11,429 nt of DNA from assembly GCA_934675625.1 (NCBI GenBank), contig CAKURH010000108.1:1-11429 (forward strand), written 5' to 3'. This DNA comes from an uncultured Kiritimatiellota bacterium (GTDB lineage Bacteria > Verrucomicrobiota > Kiritimatiellia > RFP12 > UBA1067). The notes below the pieces were generated by a model. That model did no database searches, was not told the DNA's origin, and was given only the letters and a program-made list of their open reading frames with translations. Shown piece after piece: positions 1 through 7,889 of the stretch. A program made the translations under genes and the position numbers. How positions within the stretch are numbered: the first letter of the stretch is position 1; every line of letters starts with the position of its first letter.

Positions 1-209
1 CGACGCGACGAACTCGACCAGGGATCGCCAACGCGGCGCGCTTCGGGGCCGCAGCGGGGCGGACCGCCTGCCGGACGTGGCGAGTTGGGCAGGGCTGCGG
101 CCTGCGGCTGACCTCGCGGTCGCCGCACGGCCGACAGGACGCCCAAGTCGCCCGCCCGGAGGCGGGAGCACCGTTGCCCCGAAGCGCGCCGCACGTCGGC
201 AAGCGACAG
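1..209 (-). repeat. Structured repeat copy A, downstream of rng (left end cut by the window)
   Basis: This aligns along its length with copy B at 2319-2525: the first 20 bases are identical, as are blocks around 24-35, 41-57 and 193-209. It is closed by a perfect 17-bp inverted repeat, GCGGCGCGCTTCGGGGC (33-49) with its complement at 176-192. Inside are a short stem 58-60/66-68, a stem 98-102/129-133 enclosing hairpin 103-113/118-127 (one bulged base), and hairpin 151-156/161-166. An extra stem 27-32/195-200 lies just outside the 17-bp stem. Read on the minus strand the two main loops are GCGA (GNRA type) and UCCG closed by C-G (UNCG type). It begins within 20 nt of the rng stop. Function is unknown; a structured 3'-UTR RNA is the favoured inference and a mobile repeat is the alternative. 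Confidence 0.75.
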
Positions 210-226
210 GCATGGCGCGACGAGTC

Positions 227-1825
227 TCAGCTCTGCGAGTAGAGCACCTGCGAAGTCGCCGCGTCGAGGATCGAGAACGCCTCCGGGTGGCGGTGGAGCT
301 CCGAGACGAACGTCAGGCGCGTGTCGAAGTCCTTCTGCAGCTGGGCGAGAATCGCGCTGTCCTCAGTCTTCAGGCGGTGCATGACCTGCGGCGCGATCAC
401 GATCTTCGGCTCGAAAGGCTTCTTCTCCGCCTCGGCCTTGCGCAGAAGCGCTGTCAGCCGCCGCTGGATCTCGATCGAGATCGCCATCGGCGACTTGACG
501 ACGCCGTGGCCCTGGCAGTACGGGCACTTCGACGTGAGCTGCGAGAGGATCGACGAGTCCTGCCGCTGGCGGCTCATCTCCAGCAGCCCCAGCTCGGAAA
601 TCTCCAGCACGTTCGTCCGCGCGCGGTCGCGCCGCAGCGCCGTCTTGAGCGCCCGGTACACCTCGCGCTGGTGCTTGCGCGACTTCATGTCGATGAGGTC
701 GAGGACGACGAGGCCGCCGATGTTCCGCAGGCGCAGCTGGCGCGCCACCTCGTCCACCGCCTCCAGGTTCACCTCGCGGATCGCCTCCTCCTGACTGCCC
801 TTGCCCTTGTAGTGGCCCGTGTTCACGTCCACCGCGATGAGGGCCTCCGTCTCGTCGATGACGAGGTAGCCGCCCGACTTGAGCGGCACCTGCCGCGCGA
901 AGGCGTCATGCAGCTGGCGCTCGATGCCGTAGTGGTCGAAGATGCCCGTCTCGCCGTCGTAGCGGCGGATCTTCGACCGGGCGCGCCGCGAGATGCGGGC
1001 CGTGAGGTCGCGCATCGACTCGTACGCCTTCTCGTCGTCGATCACGATCGCGTCGACGTCCTCCGTCAGCCAGTCGCGGATCACGCGCTCGCAGAGGTCC
1101 GGCTCCTGGAAGATGCAGCACGGCGTGCGCAGGTTCTTGACGTTGCCCTGCATCTCGTTCCAGACGGAGAGGATGTTCCGGAGGTCGCGCGCGAACGCGC
1201 GGGCCGACGCCCCCGCGCCGACGGTGCGGACGACGAGGCCGACGTTCTCCGGGAGCGGCAGCTTGTCGAGGATCTGCTTCAGGCGCCGGCGCTCCTGCGC
1301 GTCGCCGATCTTCTTCGAGACGCCGCGGATCTTCGTGCCGGGCATCATGACGAGGTAGCGGCCGGGAATCGACAGGTTCGCCGTCACGCGCGGGCCCTTC
1401 GTCGAGATCGGCCCCTTCGTGACCTGCACGATGATCTCGGAGCCGGACGGGAATCGCTTGGCGATCTCCTGGTCCGTGAGGCGGTTCGCCTTGCGTCCGC
1501 CCTTCGGGCTCTTGCGCTTCTCGGCGTCGTCCTCGTCGTCGAGGAGCGCGTCGGCGTCGGGCGTCATGTCCCAGTAGTGGAGGAAGGCGTTCTTCTTGAG
1601 GCCGATGTCGACGAACGCAGCCTGCAGGTCGTTCTCCAGGTTCTGGACGCGGCCCTTGAAGACGCTGCCGACGAGGCGTTCCTCCGCAGGGTGCTCGACC
1701 ATGAACTCCTCCAGGCGGCCGTTTTCCATGACGGCGACGCGCGTTTCGAGCTTCTCGACGTTGATGATGATTTCGCGCTTCATCTTGGAGCGCTTGAACC
1801 AGTTGAGCGGATTGAGACTAATCAT
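227..1825 (-). CDS. rng: Ribonuclease G / RNase E-type endoribonuclease
   Basis: Single-strand-specific, 5'-end-sensing endoribonuclease of the RNase E/G family, which acts in the cytoplasm on rRNA precursors and mRNA. The 532-residue protein opens with a typical RNase G N-terminus and an S1 RNA-binding domain (about residues 50-155). That domain carries a charged insertion near 90-115 (acidic stretch DDEDD, then Lys/Arg-rich). The catalytic DNase I-like domain contains the metal-binding aspartates D333 (AVDVN) and D376 (VLDLIDM). The zinc-link CPxC motif follows at C434/C437, then the small domain to the end. It lacks the long disordered RNase E scaffold tail, so RNase G is the better name. 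The ATG at 1825 is chosen because AAGGA lies 8 nt upstream. It follows rodA after a 750-bp spacer, recalling the mreBCD-(maf)-rng order of other bacteria. A structured repeat begins right after its stop. Confidence 0.95.
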   Translation of the reverse strand: MISLNPLNWFKRSKMKREIIINVEKLETRVAVMENGRLEEFMVEHPAEERLVGSVFKGRVQNLENDLQAAFVDIGLKKNAFLHYWDMTPDADALLDDEDDAEKRKSPKGGRKANRLTDQEIAKRFPSGSEIIVQVTKGPISTKGPRVTANLSIPGRYLVMMPGTKIRGVSKKIGDAQERRRLKQILDKLPLPENVGLVVRTVGAGASARAFARDLRNILSVWNEMQGNVKNLRTPCCIFQEPDLCERVIRDWLTEDVDAIVIDDEKAYESMRDLTARISRRARSKIRRYDGETGIFDHYGIERQLHDAFARQVPLKSGGYLVIDETEALIAVDVNTGHYKGKGSQEEAIREVNLEAVDEVARQLRLRNIGGLVVLDLIDMKSRKHQREVYRALKTALRRDRARTNVLEISELGLLEMSRQRQDSSILSQLTSKCPYCQGHGVVKSPMAISIEIQRRLTALLRKAEAEKKPFEPKIVIAPQVMHRLKTEDSAILAQLQKDFDTRLTFVSELHRHPEAFSILDAATSQVLYSQS

Positions 1826-1865
1826 GTTGTTTTTCCTTTTGATGGTTATGAATGGTAACTGACTG

Positions 1866-1879
1866 TGAATGATGATTCA
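1866..1879. promoter_or_regulatory. Palindrome in the A/T-richer leader of rng
   Basis: TGAAT and ATTCA pair around GATG. The palindrome lies 41 bp before the rng start in a stretch (1826-1900) noticeably richer in A/T than its surroundings, where a promoter for rng would be expected. I find no convincing -35/-10 pair here, so this is only a candidate operator or leader hairpin. Confidence 0.3.
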
Positions 1880-1936
1880 TGTTGACGATAAATGTCTGCG
1901 GCAAGCGATTCCGCTCGGCGCGGCCAGCAGCTCGCT

Positions 1937-2069
1937 CCGAGGTTTTTTCGGGCGCCCCACCGACATGCCATACGCGCGATTCATCAAGCGCGCGTCTTTT
2001 GCTTACGCCCCAGATCACCGAGGTGAACAGGCGCGTCGCCCGGCACGTCGGGCCCGAAAAAACTCTTCG
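1937..2069. repeat. Degenerate third member (C) of the structured repeat family
   Basis: A perfect 12-bp inverted repeat, GTTTTTTCGGGC (1942-1953) and its complement (2052-2063), resembles the arm of copies A and B (GGTCTTTCGGGGC) and encloses about 98 nt. Inside are a 7-bp hairpin 1972-1978/1989-1995, a small hairpin 2015-2018/2023-2026 and a further pairing 2039-2042/2049-2052, which competes with the end of the outer stem. The resemblance is in layout and arm motif rather than in full sequence, so common origin is only likely, not shown. Confidence 0.45.
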
Positions 2070-2096
2070 CGACTCTGTCCGCGCCTTCGCTTTCGC

Positions 2097-2318
2097 CGCA
2101 ACGGCAAAACGTTGCGTGAGGAGCGGGCGGGACGGCCCTGTGCCGAGCGGAGCGAGACGGGCGGATGCGGTTCGGCGGTCGCACCGCGCAGGCCGTGCGA
2201 GGCGAGAAGCCGACATCGCGGCGCCGAAGCCTCGCACGAGCATGCGCGGAAGCGAACGTCGGGAGCAACCACACGACGAGCGGTCGCGAGACCAAGGCCG
2301 CCCCGCAAGGGAGAAGCC
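2097..2318. repeat. Hairpin-rich spacer segment (D) between repeat copies
   Basis: This stretch has no supported gene. It holds a perfect 7-bp hairpin, 2097-2103 with 2110-2116. It also has a 10-bp inverted repeat CGTGCGAGGC (2194-2203) with 2229-2238, enclosing a 4-bp stem 2209-2212/2219-2222, and a palindromic hairpin 2282-2285/2290-2293. Its sequence GCCGAAGCCTCGCACG (2223-2238) resembles the right arm and flank of copies A and B, suggesting a shortened relative. Confidence 0.4.
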
Positions 2319-2525
2319 CGACGCGACGAACTCGACCAGAGTCGCCAACGCGAGGTCTTTCGGGGCCGCAGCGGAACGAACCGTTTCGAGACGAGGCGAG
2401 TTCGGCAGGACTCGACCCCGACGGCGTACTCGTGTACGCCGAGCGGGTCGACGGACGCCGAAATCGCCCGCCTCGGAGCGGGAGTACCGTTGCCCCGAAA
2501 GACCTCGCACGTCGGCAAGCGACAG
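2319..2525 (-). repeat. Structured repeat copy B, downstream of rodA
   Basis: Second copy of the element at 1-209. The closing stem is GCGAGGTCTTTCGGGGC (2350-2366) with its perfect complement at 2492-2508. It differs from copy A at five pairs, and both sides change together. Inside are stem 2375-2377/2383-2385, stem 2412-2418/2445-2451 enclosing the 8-bp hairpin 2422-2429/2434-2441, and hairpin 2467-2471/2478-2482. The flanking stem is 2344-2349 with 2511-2516, which pairs fully only on the minus strand (one G-U). The element begins 53 nt past the rodA stop. No coding potential is evident. Confidence 0.75.
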
Positions 2526-2578
2526 ACACGAACGCTCCAGCGTCCAGCCACCCAGATGGTGATCTGTTCTGCTTCGTT

Positions 2579-3730
2579 TCATTCCCTGTGCACCGAGACG
2601 CTTTGGATGAGGCCGAGGCCGCACATCACCGTGAGGAGAAACGTGCGTCCCGACGAAATGAACGGCAGCGGCAGCCCCGTGATGGGCACCAGCCCGATGG
2701 ACATCGCGATGTTGACGTAGACATGCGCGAAGACGAGCGTCGAGAAGCCGAGCGCCAGCAGCCGCCCACGCGCGTCCGCCGCGACGGCGGCGACGCGGCA
2801 GCCGCTCACGAGCAGCAGCCCGAACAGCGCCAGCAGCACGACCGACCCGACGAACCCCGTCTCCTCCGCGTAGACGCAGAAGATGAAGTCGTTCATCGAG
2901 ATGGACGGCGGCAGGTACTTCAGGTGGTTCAGCTCGCCCTTGCCAATGCCCTTGCCCGCATAGCCGCCCGAGCCGATCGAGAGCTTCGCCTGCCGCAGGT
3001 TCCAGCCCGCGCCGCGCAGGTCCTCCTCCGGGAAGAGGAAGACGCGCACGCGCTTGACCTGATGCGGCTTCAGCGGCACGTAGCGCAGGATCCGTTCGCG
3101 CCGCTCCGGCGCGACGCCCGGCTTCTCCGCCTCGTAGACCGCGCCCAAGACGGCGGCCGTCGCGAGCCCGCCGACCGCGAGAATCGTGACGAGCCCCTTG
3201 CGCCAGACGCCCGCGACGAAGAGGATCGCCACCGTCGCCGGCACGAGCGTCAGCGTCGTCCCCAAGTCGGGCTCCGCGAGGATGAGCAGCGACGGCACGC
3301 CGATCAGCGCCGCCGTCAGGCAGAAGCCGCGAAAGCCGCCAAGCCACGCGAACCACCGTCCGCCCAGGAGCGCGGCGAGCAGCGTGATGACGCCGAGCTT
3401 CGAGACTTCGCTCGGCTGGAAGAACCAGAGCCACCGCTTGCCGCCGTAGACCTCCTCGCCGACGAGCAGCACCGCGACGAGGCAGACGAGCGAGACGACG
3501 TACGCCGGCACGGCGAGGAAGTCGAGGTACTTGCGGTAGTCGAAGACGGCGAGGACGAAGTACAGGACGAGCCCGAACGCCGCCGTCGCGAGGTTGCTCC
3601 GCCACACGCCGTGGAAGAAGGCCGCCGCGCGCGCATGGCCCGCCGAGTAGATCGTCACCGTGCCGACGGCGACGAGCGCGAGCATCGCGCCGAAGAGGAT
3701 CCAGTCGAACCGCCGGAGGAATCGCATCAT
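2579..3730 (-). CDS. rodA: Rod shape-determining peptidoglycan glycosyltransferase RodA (SEDS family)
   Basis: Inner-membrane SEDS glycosyltransferase that polymerises lipid II for lateral wall growth, working with the PBP2 encoded just upstream. The 383-residue protein has the usual series of hydrophobic segments. It shows the family motif around residues 100-112 (WLWFFQPSEVSKLG), AEPDLGTTL near 152-160, GAGWNLRQAKLSIGSGG at about 240-256, and the motif NDFIF with the candidate catalytic Asp at D281 (equivalent to D262 of E. coli RodA). Near the C-terminus are TGLPLPFISSG (351-361) and the final helix. The start is ATG-ATG at 3730. The first ATG overlaps the PBP2 stop as ATGA, and a strong AAGGAGG lies 7 nt upstream inside the PBP2 gene, so translation is probably coupled. 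It is the last gene of the mreBCD-mrdA-rodA operon. The region after its stop shows no classical intrinsic terminator; it runs into a structured repeat. Confidence 0.96.
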   Translation of the reverse strand: MMRFLRRFDWILFGAMLALVAVGTVTIYSAGHARAAAFFHGVWRSNLATAAFGLVLYFVLAVFDYRKYLDFLAVPAYVVSLVCLVAVLLVGEEVYGGKRWLWFFQPSEVSKLGVITLLAALLGGRWFAWLGGFRGFCLTAALIGVPSLLILAEPDLGTTLTLVPATVAILFVAGVWRKGLVTILAVGGLATAAVLGAVYEAEKPGVAPERRERILRYVPLKPHQVKRVRVFLFPEEDLRGAGWNLRQAKLSIGSGGYAGKGIGKGELNHLKYLPPSISMNDFIFCVYAEETGFVGSVVLLALFGLLLVSGCRVAAVAADARGRLLALGFSTLVFAHVYVNIAMSIGLVPITGLPLPFISSGRTFLLTVMCGLGLIQSVSVHRE

Positions 3731-5562
3731 GGCAGTGCCTCCTTTTCCGTTGCCGCCGACGGGGCGAGGTGTGGGACACGAGAGCCTTGAGCCCCCTCAA
3801 AGAACCTGGAAAGGACGGCGGCGGCCTTCGGCGCCGTCGTGCCGCCGCCCGAGTCGCCGTTCTCGATCACCATCGCGAGGGCGATACGCGGCGCGTCCGA
3901 CGGCGCGTAGGCGATGAACCACGTGTTCTTGCGCCGCCGTGCGCCCATGCCGACCTCGGCCGTGCCCGTCTTGCCCGAGACGTCGACCGGCACGTCCAGC
4001 CCGCCGCGCCAGCCCGTGCCACGCGAGACGCCGTCGCCCGCGACGACCATGCGCAGGCCCTCGCGCACGATGCGCAGGTCGCGTTCGCGGAACGGCAGCG
4101 GACGCCGCTCGGTCGGCGCGTCCGCCCGCAGGCGCGGCGTGACGAGGTAGCCCGTCCCCAGCGCGCCCGCGACACGCGCCATCTGCAGCGGCGAGGCGAG
4201 CAGCATGCCCTGGCCAATCGACATCTGGATGAGGTCGCCGACAAACCAGCGCTCGTGGTACTGGCGCTCCTTCCAGTCCGCATCCGGCACGACGCCCGCC
4301 CGGTCGACGCCGAGGTCGAGGCCCGTCTTCGCGCCGAGGCCGAACGCCCGCGCCGCGCGCACGAGCGCATTCGTGCCGATCTCCGCCGCGAGATTGCAGA
4401 AGTACGGGTTGCAGCTCTTCATGAGCGCGTGCGTGAGGTCGATCTCGCCGTGGCCCCACCGGCTCGCGCACCGGAGGCGCAGGGCGCCGCGCACGTAGAC
4501 GCCGTCGCACGGATACGTCGCCGTCGCCGGATACCCGGCCGACAGCGCGGCAAGCGCCGTCACGGGCTTGAACGTCGAGCCGGGCGCGTAGGCGCCGCCG
4601 GAGGCCCGGTTCAGGAGCGGCTTGTCCGGGTCGTCCGCCAGCCGCCGGTAGAGCGCCGGGTCGAGGCGCGGCACGAAGTCGTTCGGATCGAACCCCGGCG
4701 CGCTCGCGAACGCGAGAACGTCCCCCGTGCGCGGATCGAGCGCGACGCACGCGCCGCACAGGCCCGCGAGCTGGCGTTCGGCCTCCTGCTGGAGGCGCAC
4801 GTCGAGCGCGAGACGCAGGTCGAGGCCCTTCTGCGGCTCCTCGACGACCTGCGTGCGGATCGTGTAGCTGTTCGCGTCGACCGTGAGCAGGTTCACGCCC
4901 GGCACGCCGCGCAGGTAGCTGTCGTAGAAGACCTCCAGCCCCGCGCGTCCGCGCAGCTCCGGCAGGTAGAAGTGGAACTTCTCGCCGGCGGCGGCCTCGC
5001 CGGCGCCGCTGTCGCGCCCGACGTAGCCGACGAGCTGCGCCGCGAGCGGGCCGTGCGGATAGGCCCGCACCTCCTCCGTCGCGACCGCGAAGCCGGGGTA
5101 GTCCGACTCGTGCTCGGCGAAGACCGCGAGCTCGCGCTCGTCGAGGCCGCGCCAGACGACGAGCGGCATCGCGCGCAGCTGGTGCACGTGCCGCGCGACC
5201 GCGTTCGTGGACGGCCCCGCCGCGCGGCCCAGGTCGCGTCCGAGCGCGGCGATCGCCGCGCCAATCGCGTCGCACGTCTGCTCGTAGCGACGACGCTGGA
5301 AGCGCGCCGGGTCGCAGACGAGGCTCTGCGACAGGCGGCTTTCCGCCAGGACGCGGCCGTGGCGGTCGAGAATCCGCCCGCGCATCCCGGCCGTCCGCAC
5401 GCGCCGCTCGCTCTGGCGGCTCGCCGCGCCTCGGTAGTCCGCCGCGTCCTCGACCTGGAACTCGCGCAACTTCACGCCGAGCCGCACGAGGCCGACGACA
5501 AACAGCGCCGCCAGCGCCCAGCACGAGACGAAGCCCACGGTTGCCGCATCAACCCGCTTCAT
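3727..5562 (-). CDS. mrdA: Penicillin-binding protein 2 (elongasome transpeptidase)
   Basis: Class B PBP that cross-links peptidoglycan in the periplasm as partner of RodA. The 611-residue protein has one N-terminal membrane anchor (about residues 8-30) followed by the PBP dimerisation/pedestal region (about 55-245) with the RGRILDRHG segment at 61-69. The transpeptidase domain carries all three active-site motifs: SxxK at S329-K332 (APGSTFKP), SxN at S383-N385 (MKSCNPYFC) and KTG at 531-533 (SGKTGTAEV). All catalytic residues are present, so it should be active. The ATG start at 5562 lies inside the end of mreD (14-nt overlap), with a purine-rich GGGGGG stretch as ribosome site upstream. The stop overlaps the rodA start by 4 nt. 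Placement between mreD and rodA identifies it as the elongation rather than the division PBP. Confidence 0.95.
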   Translation of the reverse strand: MKRVDAATVGFVSCWALAALFVVGLVRLGVKLREFQVEDAADYRGAASRQSERRVRTAGMRGRILDRHGRVLAESRLSQSLVCDPARFQRRRYEQTCDAIGAAIAALGRDLGRAAGPSTNAVARHVHQLRAMPLVVWRGLDERELAVFAEHESDYPGFAVATEEVRAYPHGPLAAQLVGYVGRDSGAGEAAAGEKFHFYLPELRGRAGLEVFYDSYLRGVPGVNLLTVDANSYTIRTQVVEEPQKGLDLRLALDVRLQQEAERQLAGLCGACVALDPRTGDVLAFASAPGFDPNDFVPRLDPALYRRLADDPDKPLLNRASGGAYAPGSTFKPVTALAALSAGYPATATYPCDGVYVRGALRLRCASRWGHGEIDLTHALMKSCNPYFCNLAAEIGTNALVRAARAFGLGAKTGLDLGVDRAGVVPDADWKERQYHERWFVGDLIQMSIGQGMLLASPLQMARVAGALGTGYLVTPRLRADAPTERRPLPFRERDLRIVREGLRMVVAGDGVSRGTGWRGGLDVPVDVSGKTGTAEVGMGARRRKNTWFIAYAPSDAPRIALAMVIENGDSGGGTTAPKAAAVLSRFFEGAQGSRVPHLAPSAATEKEALP

Positions 5563-6007
5563 CGAGCGCCGCCCCCCTTTCCGCCCACAGGTAGACGAGA
5601 CCGACCACGCCCGCCGTCGCGAAGCCGACCGGCACGGACACGAGCAGCCGCCCGAAGATGCCGCCGCCGCTCGCGCCCGTCCAGACCCACAGCCACACGA
5701 GGTAGCCCGGATACGTGACGGCCGTAAGCGCGCGCGCGAAGCCGACGCGGTTCACAAGCCACGCGGCCGCCAGGAAATAGCTCGCGCTCGCCGCCGGCGG
5801 CAGCGCGCCCAGCGCGTCCTCGACGGCCCCGGCGGCAATCGCGAAGACCGAGAGCGTCACGGCCGGGCCGCGCACCGCGACGAGCTGGGCCGCCACGAGC
5901 AGCACCGGGCAGCCCACGCCGAGCGTACGCGGCAACAGCTCCTCCGCGCCGGCCCCGAGGACCAGCAACAGCAGGCAGAAGACGAGCTGGAGCAGGCTAT
6001 TTCTCAC
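5549..6007 (-). CDS. mreD: Rod shape-determining protein MreD
   Basis: Small integral membrane protein of the elongasome, about 152 residues and almost wholly hydrophobic. Likely membrane segments lie near residues 5-22, 30-45, 50-66, 74-88, 97-112 and 120-142. Sequence conservation in MreD is low, so the call rests on size, membrane topology and position between mreC and mrdA. The reading frame extends further upstream, but that part (to 6061) is an Arg/Ser-rich translation inside mreC. I place the start at the GTG 6007-6005, giving an 11-nt overlap with the end of mreC and a protein beginning (M)RNSLLQLVF. AGGAGG lies 12 nt upstream, somewhat far. The gene's end overlaps the PBP2 start by 14 nt. 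Confidence 0.85.
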   Translation of the reverse strand: MRNSLLQLVFCLLLLVLGAGAEELLPRTLGVGCPVLLVAAQLVAVRGPAVTLSVFAIAAGAVEDALGALPPAASASYFLAAAWLVNRVGFARALTAVTYPGYLVWLWVWTGASGGGIFGRLLVSVPVGFATAGVVGLVYLWAERGAALDEAG

Positions 6008-6787
6008 GGCGGATGAAGACCTCCTCAAGCGTCGAGAACTCGACGGCCGGCAGCACTTCACCCGTCACCACGCTGTTCGCGTTCGTGTGGAACTGGATCC
6101 AAGTGCCGATCTCAAGCCCCGGCGGAAAGACGCCGCCCAGGCCGGATGTCAAGACGCGGGCGCGCGCCATCGGGGACGACGCGCCGGACAAATCACCTTG
6201 AAGCGACCGCAGGACGAGCGCGTCGTCCGTGCCGCCGGAGAGGACGCCGCGCATGCGGCCCTCGCCCTCGACGCGGACGTGCACCTTCACCGCCGGGTCG
6301 GTGAGGGGCGCGACCTCCGCCGTGTGGGCCGTGACGGAGACGACGCGGCCGACGAGCCCTTCGGGCACCACGACGACCGCCCCCTTCTTCACGCCTGCGA
6401 GCGCGCCGCGATCGACGCGCAGGAACTCGCGGACGCCCGCCGCCCCGCCGCGCACGGCGAGGACACCCGCCGCCAGCCACGCCTCCGGGGCCTTGGCGGC
6501 GAGGGACAGGCCCCGCCGCAGACGCGCGTTCTCCGCCTCCAGCCGCTCCACGTCGCCCCGCAAGAGCGCGAGCGCGGCGACCTCGCGCTTCAGGCGCACG
6601 TTCTCCGCCGCCGCGGCGGAGGCGTTGAAAAGCCCCTTCACGCGCGACCAGACGCGCGTCACGAACGCCCGCTTCGCGTGCCCGACCGGATAGGCCGCCT
6701 CGACGGCAACGGCGGGGCAGACGGCCAGGACCAGCGCCCCGACCGCCGCAATCACGCCAACGATGACCGAACCCGTCGCCTTCGACT

Positions 6788-6791
<4 letters not shown>
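5997..6791 (-). CDS. mreC: Rod shape-determining protein MreC
   Basis: Bitopic periplasmic scaffold of the elongasome that contacts PBP2 and helps activate RodA-PBP2. The 264-residue protein has a single N-terminal membrane segment (about 8-30). A coiled-coil follows (about 60-96, with alternating Leu/Glu/Arg such as ENVRLKREVAAL and RLEAENARLRR), then the beta-rich MreC domain (about 105-260) with EGLVGRVVSVTAHTAEV and LTDPAVKVHV, both typical of the family. The start is GTG at 6791, overlapping the mreB stop as GTGA, which implies translational coupling. No strong ribosome site is visible apart from a weak AGGCGGG. The end overlaps mreD by 11 nt. Confidence 0.93.
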
Positions 6792-7825
<1,034 letters not shown>

Positions 7826-7835
7826 AATTGCGTGT

Positions 7836-7864
7836 ATTTTATGCGATTTTTCGGATTCCGTCAA
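7836..7864 (-). promoter_or_regulatory. Sigma70-type promoter of the mreB operon
   Basis: On the minus strand TTGACG (7864-7859) and TAAAAT (7841-7836) are separated by exactly 17 bp, a near-consensus housekeeping promoter. The predicted start of transcription is about 7829, only around 4 nt before the mreB ATG. The site lies in the 64-bp gap between alaS and mreB, and its -35 abuts the hairpin that follows alaS. Confidence 0.8.
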
Positions 7865-7865
7865 G

Positions 7866-7881
7866 GGCGGGCCGTCCCGCC
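7866..7881 (-). terminator. GC hairpin after alaS, possible weak terminator
   Basis: On the minus strand GGCGGG and CCCGCC pair perfectly around a 4-nt loop, 8 nt after the alaS stop. No U-run follows (the next bases are the mreB -35 TTGACG), so it is not a classical intrinsic terminator. It may protect the mRNA 3' end or attenuate read-through into mreB. Confidence 0.4.
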
Positions 7882-7889
7882 TGACACGT

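Noticed and set aside
1..209. Repeat as a classical MITE with terminal inverted repeats
   Set aside because: The conserved sequence extends at least 32 bp on one side and 17 bp on the other beyond the long stem, so the inverted repeats are not terminal, and I see no target-site duplication. A mobile origin is not excluded.
77..1858. A 593-codon plus-strand frame opposite rng
   Set aside because: It is the antisense shadow of a well-supported RNase G gene and consists mainly of Arg, Leu, Asp and Val repeats with no family signature.
1900..1908. GGCAAGCGA shared with the A/B right flank as a further repeat boundary
   Set aside because: A nine-base match alone is too short to claim another copy, and the adjacent sequence does not continue the alignment.
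2052..2063. T6 run on the minus strand as an intrinsic terminator
   Set aside because: No strong GC hairpin immediately precedes the run in that sense, and the run is itself one arm of an inverted repeat.
1818..3800. A 660-codon minus-strand frame through rodA and the spacer
   Set aside because: It is out of frame with rodA and lacks recognisable domains. The spacer part follows inverted repeats, and copies A and B differ by pairing-preserving changes, not codon-preserving ones.
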